NCBI GenBank assembly: GCA_030671005.1
Contig: DAOVAN010000003.1
Span: 1 to 44,446 of the forward strand
Source of the DNA: Caldifarciminota bacterium
GTDB taxonomy: Bacteria > Hydrothermota > Tepidihabitantia > SM23-42
Length of the DNA stretch: 44,446 nt
Direction of reading: 5' to 3'
Positions 42,448 to 44,446 of the stretch are shown piece after piece. A program made the translations under genes and the position numbers. The notes beneath the pieces are model-generated. The model was not told the DNA's origin, searched no databases, and saw only the letters and a list, made by a program, of their open reading frames with translations. The first letter of the stretch is position 1; each line of letters opens with the position of its first letter.

Positions 42448-42874
42448 GTTGAAACCAGCAAAAGGTGCTACAAAAAGACCAAAGCGCGTCGGACGCGGCC
42501 CGGGGTCAGGACACGGTAAGACATCCACGCGGGGCCACAAAGGACATCGACAACGGTCTGGATTTCGCGCCAAGCTCGGATTCGAAGGTGGACAGATGCC
42601 TCTCGTGAGAAGAATCCCCAAGCGTGGTTTCACGAATATCTTCAGGGTGGATTACGAGATTGTGAATGTCGAAATCCTGAGTAAGTTTGAGCCTAATACT
42701 GAAGTAACACCCGATCTTCTGAAAGAGAAAGGAATTATCAAAGGAAAACATCGACTGAAGATACTAGGCAACGGTGAAATCGCTGTCCCCTTGACCGTGA
42801 AGGCCCACAAGTTTTCTAAATCAGCCCGAGAAAAGATTCTAAAGGCAAAAGGCAAGGTCGAGCAAATAGCATGA
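42434..42874 (+). CDS. rplO: 50S ribosomal protein L15
   Basis: 146 residues from the ATG at 42434 ([20 protein letters not shown]). [20 protein letters not shown] and [17 protein letters not shown] are diagnostic. GAGGAG lies 9 nt before the start, inside rpmD; overlap with rpmD is 14 bp and with secY 4 bp. Five codons upstream in frame are not needed. Confidence 0.97.
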   Translation: MKLSELKPAKGATKRPKRVGRGPGSGHGKTSTRGHKGHRQRSGFRAKLGFEGGQMPLVRRIPKRGFTNIFRVDYEIVNVEILSKFEPNTEVTPDLLKEKGIIKGKHRLKILGNGEIAVPLTVKAHKFSKSAREKILKAKGKVEQIA

Positions 42875-44184
42875 TTTCGACATTTGGTAATATATTCAAA
42901 GTCCCGGAACTGAAGAAAAAGTTGCTGTTCACACTCTTTGCAGTAGCCGTATATCGTCTGGGAGCCCACATACCACTGCCCGGTATAAATGCACAGGCAT
43001 TGGGTATGTTGATGCAGCAATTGAAGCAACAAGGTTCAATATTTGGCATGTACGACATATTTGTGGGCGGTGCCCTTTCACGTGCGGCGATACTCTTCTT
43101 GGGGGTCATGCCCTATATCTCGGCATCGATCATTTTTCAATTAATGGGATCTGTCTTCCCACAGATTGAGAAACTACAACGTGACCAGGCAGGCAGAAGA
43201 AAAATCACACAATACACGAGGTATCTCACGGTTGGTCTGGCGGCTTTCCAAGCAATCAGCATCGCGATATTCTTGGAGACCCAGAAGTTCAGCGGCCCTA
43301 CTGGTGTCATGCCAATCGTTTTTAATCCAGGCTGGGCATTCAGGCTTCCCGCACTGTTAACCCTGACCTGCGGCGCCGTCTTCGCGATGTGGATTGGAGA
43401 ACAGATCACCGAGAAGGGAATTGGCAATGGTATCTCGTTCCTCATCTTCATCGGCTGCCTAGAAGAATACCCGGGGTATTTCTTACGCACCGTACAGCTC
43501 GTTATGACCGAGGGGCTATCAATCATTAACCTTATTCTCGTGGTTGTAATAATGATTTTCATAGTCGCCGCGGTGGTCGTCATGACCCAAGCACAACGCC
43601 GGATTCCTGTGCAATACCCAAAACGCATCGTCGGTCGCAGAATGTACGGAGGGCAATCGACATTCCTTCCATTAAGGGTAAACACGGCAGGCGTGATACC
43701 CATCATCTTTGCCCAGGCCTTAGTTGTCTTTCCGGGTACAATTGCAGCCTATGTGCCAGCGTTTAGAGGTCTCACCGAAGCCTTCAGACCTGGCTTTTTT
43801 CTCTATGACATCATATTCTTTTCACTGATCGTCTTTTTCACATATTTCTACACCTCGGTGGTGTTCAACCCCGTAGAACTGGCCGACAACATGAAACGAT
43901 ACGGAGGCTTCATTCCCGGCATAAGACCGGGCTCTAGAACGGCCGACTACATAGATACTGTCTTATCTCGAATCACCCTACCCGGAGCACTTTTCCTAGG
44001 ATCCATCGCACTCGTGCCATGGTATTTGATCAACTTCCTCAATGTGCCGTTCTACTTCGGTGGGACAACCCTGCTCATTATCGTGGGTGTTGCCTTAGAC
44101 ACATTGCAGCAGGTCGAATCGCAACTGATGATGTATCACTACGAGGGCTTCATGAAACGTGGCAAGATACGGGGACGGAGATGA
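42871..44184 (+). CDS. secY: Protein translocase subunit SecY
   Basis: 437 residues with ten membrane segments. [24 protein letters not shown] opens the protein (in part); [15 protein letters not shown], the [15 protein letters not shown] loop, [10 protein letters not shown] and the second-half [16 protein letters not shown] match the SecY channel and cytoplasmic loops. [17 protein letters not shown] is loop C5. It overlaps rplO and adk by 4 bp each (ATGA). Confidence 0.98.
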   Translation: MISTFGNIFKVPELKKKLLFTLFAVAVYRLGAHIPLPGINAQALGMLMQQLKQQGSIFGMYDIFVGGALSRAAILFLGVMPYISASIIFQLMGSVFPQIEKLQRDQAGRRKITQYTRYLTVGLAAFQAISIAIFLETQKFSGPTGVMPIVFNPGWAFRLPALLTLTCGAVFAMWIGEQITEKGIGNGISFLIFIGCLEEYPGYFLRTVQLVMTEGLSIINLILVVVIMIFIVAAVVVMTQAQRRIPVQYPKRIVGRRMYGGQSTFLPLRVNTAGVIPIIFAQALVVFPGTIAAYVPAFRGLTEAFRPGFFLYDIIFFSLIVFFTYFYTSVVFNPVELADNMKRYGGFIPGIRPGSRTADYIDTVLSRITLPGALFLGSIALVPWYLINFLNVPFYFGGTTLLIIVGVALDTLQQVESQLMMYHYEGFMKRGKIRGRR

Positions 44185-44446
44185 GGATACTACTGCTGGG
44201 GCCCCCTGGTGTCGGCAAGGGTACTCAAGCACAACTACTAGCCAGTAAGTACAATCTTGTACGAATCTCCACTGGCGACCTATTACGTGAGGAAGTGTCA
44301 CTCAGCAGTCCAGTCGGACGGAAGGTTGAACAATATCTAAAGAAAGGTCACCTGGTGCCCGATGACATTATGTTCGAGATCATTGATAGCATTCTAATTG
44401 AAAACAGAGACCAGGAAATTCTCTTTGATGGCTTTCCCAGAAATCT
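44181..44446 (+). CDS. adk: Adenylate kinase, partial (runs off the window)
   Basis: 88 codons visible, beginning [20 protein letters not shown] (P-loop) and continuing with ISTGDLLREEV, KKGHLVPDDIM and ILFDGFPRN, the adenylate kinase signatures. The frame is open to the window end. GGAG 1-2 nt before the ATG is part of the secY end (ATGA overlap). Order rplO-secY-adk is the canonical spc arrangement. Confidence 0.97.
   Translation, partial: MRILLLGPPGVGKGTQAQLLASKYNLVRISTGDLLREEVSLSSPVGRKVEQYLKKGHLVPDDIMFEIIDSILIENRDQEILFDGFPRN

Overview
This 44.4 kb window comes from a diderm (Gram-negative-type) bacterium with moderate GC, probably an uncultured candidate phylum related to the FCB group (WOR-3/Stahlbacteria-like is my best guess; this is inference). 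Signs are an Omp85 protein, a Wzi-like barrel, two lipoproteins, a secreted M28 peptidase with a FlgD-like C-terminal domain as used for secretion/sorting in FCB-type phyla, an archaeal-type phosphoglycerate mutase, and a complete meso-DAP-type peptidoglycan cluster. The genetic code is standard, with ATG, GTG and TTG starts. Almost everything is housekeeping; I see no phage, integrase, full transposase or CRISPR array.

Layout. (1) 1-474: intergenic, with a 119-121 bp tandem repeat carrying a strong hairpin. (2) 475-17145, minus strand: one tightly overlapping division and cell wall (dcw) cluster in the order mraZ, STAS gene, rsmH, ftsL, ftsI/PBP, murE, murF, mraY, murD, ftsW, murG, murC, murB, mini-ftsQ, ftsA, ftsZ, trxB. 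It appears to be driven by a promoter at 17164-17191 that overlaps three 10-bp-spaced MraZ boxes. (3) 17379-20418, minus: rsmB, a def-fmt gene fusion, yajC. (4) 20475-20588: a perfect 30-bp inverted repeat, MITE-like. (5) 20641-25374, plus: nnr (NAD(P)HX repair), a secreted propeller-like protein, tatC, an unknown lipoprotein, then a terminator-like hairpin. (6) 25409-25866: gene-free, with a 48-bp direct repeat. (7) 25933-29419, plus: tRNA-Ala(GGC) leading a TPR lipoprotein, a small membrane protein, an HNH protein and an Omp85 protein; then a Wzi-like barrel gene with its own promoter (29569-30933). (8) 30965-35719, minus: apgM-purH and, separately, a 2Fe-2S BFD-like protein with lipB-lipA. 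(9) 35949-38054, plus: a two-cluster ferredoxin and the M28 peptidase. (10) 38097-39845, minus: arsR, a DUF318 permease and a small CxxC redox protein. (11) 39933-40283, minus: a pilin-like protein. (12) 40427-44446, plus: the second half of the spc ribosomal operon (rpsH, rplF, rplR, rpsE, rpmD, rplO, secY, adk), cut by the window end.

The most notable signal I found is in the promoters. Eleven sigma70-type promoters could be read by eye and ten have a -35/-10 spacer of exactly 16 bp (TTGAC[T/A]-N16-TAnnAT-like). At five genes (nnr, the BFD-like gene, the ferredoxin, arsR, the pilin-like gene) the -10 hexamer ends only 5-7 nt before the start codon and there is no Shine-Dalgarno sequence, so these mRNAs should be leaderless. 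Genes with longer leaders (yajC, apgM, rpsH, Wzi-like) use strong Shine-Dalgarno sites. Other points of interest are the deformylase/formyltransferase fusion, a 96-residue FtsQ lacking its POTRA domain, a STAS protein without the phospho-serine inside the dcw cluster, an FtsZ with two tandem C-terminal peptides, and a long four-half-site palindrome between the two divergent leaderless iron-sulfur genes.
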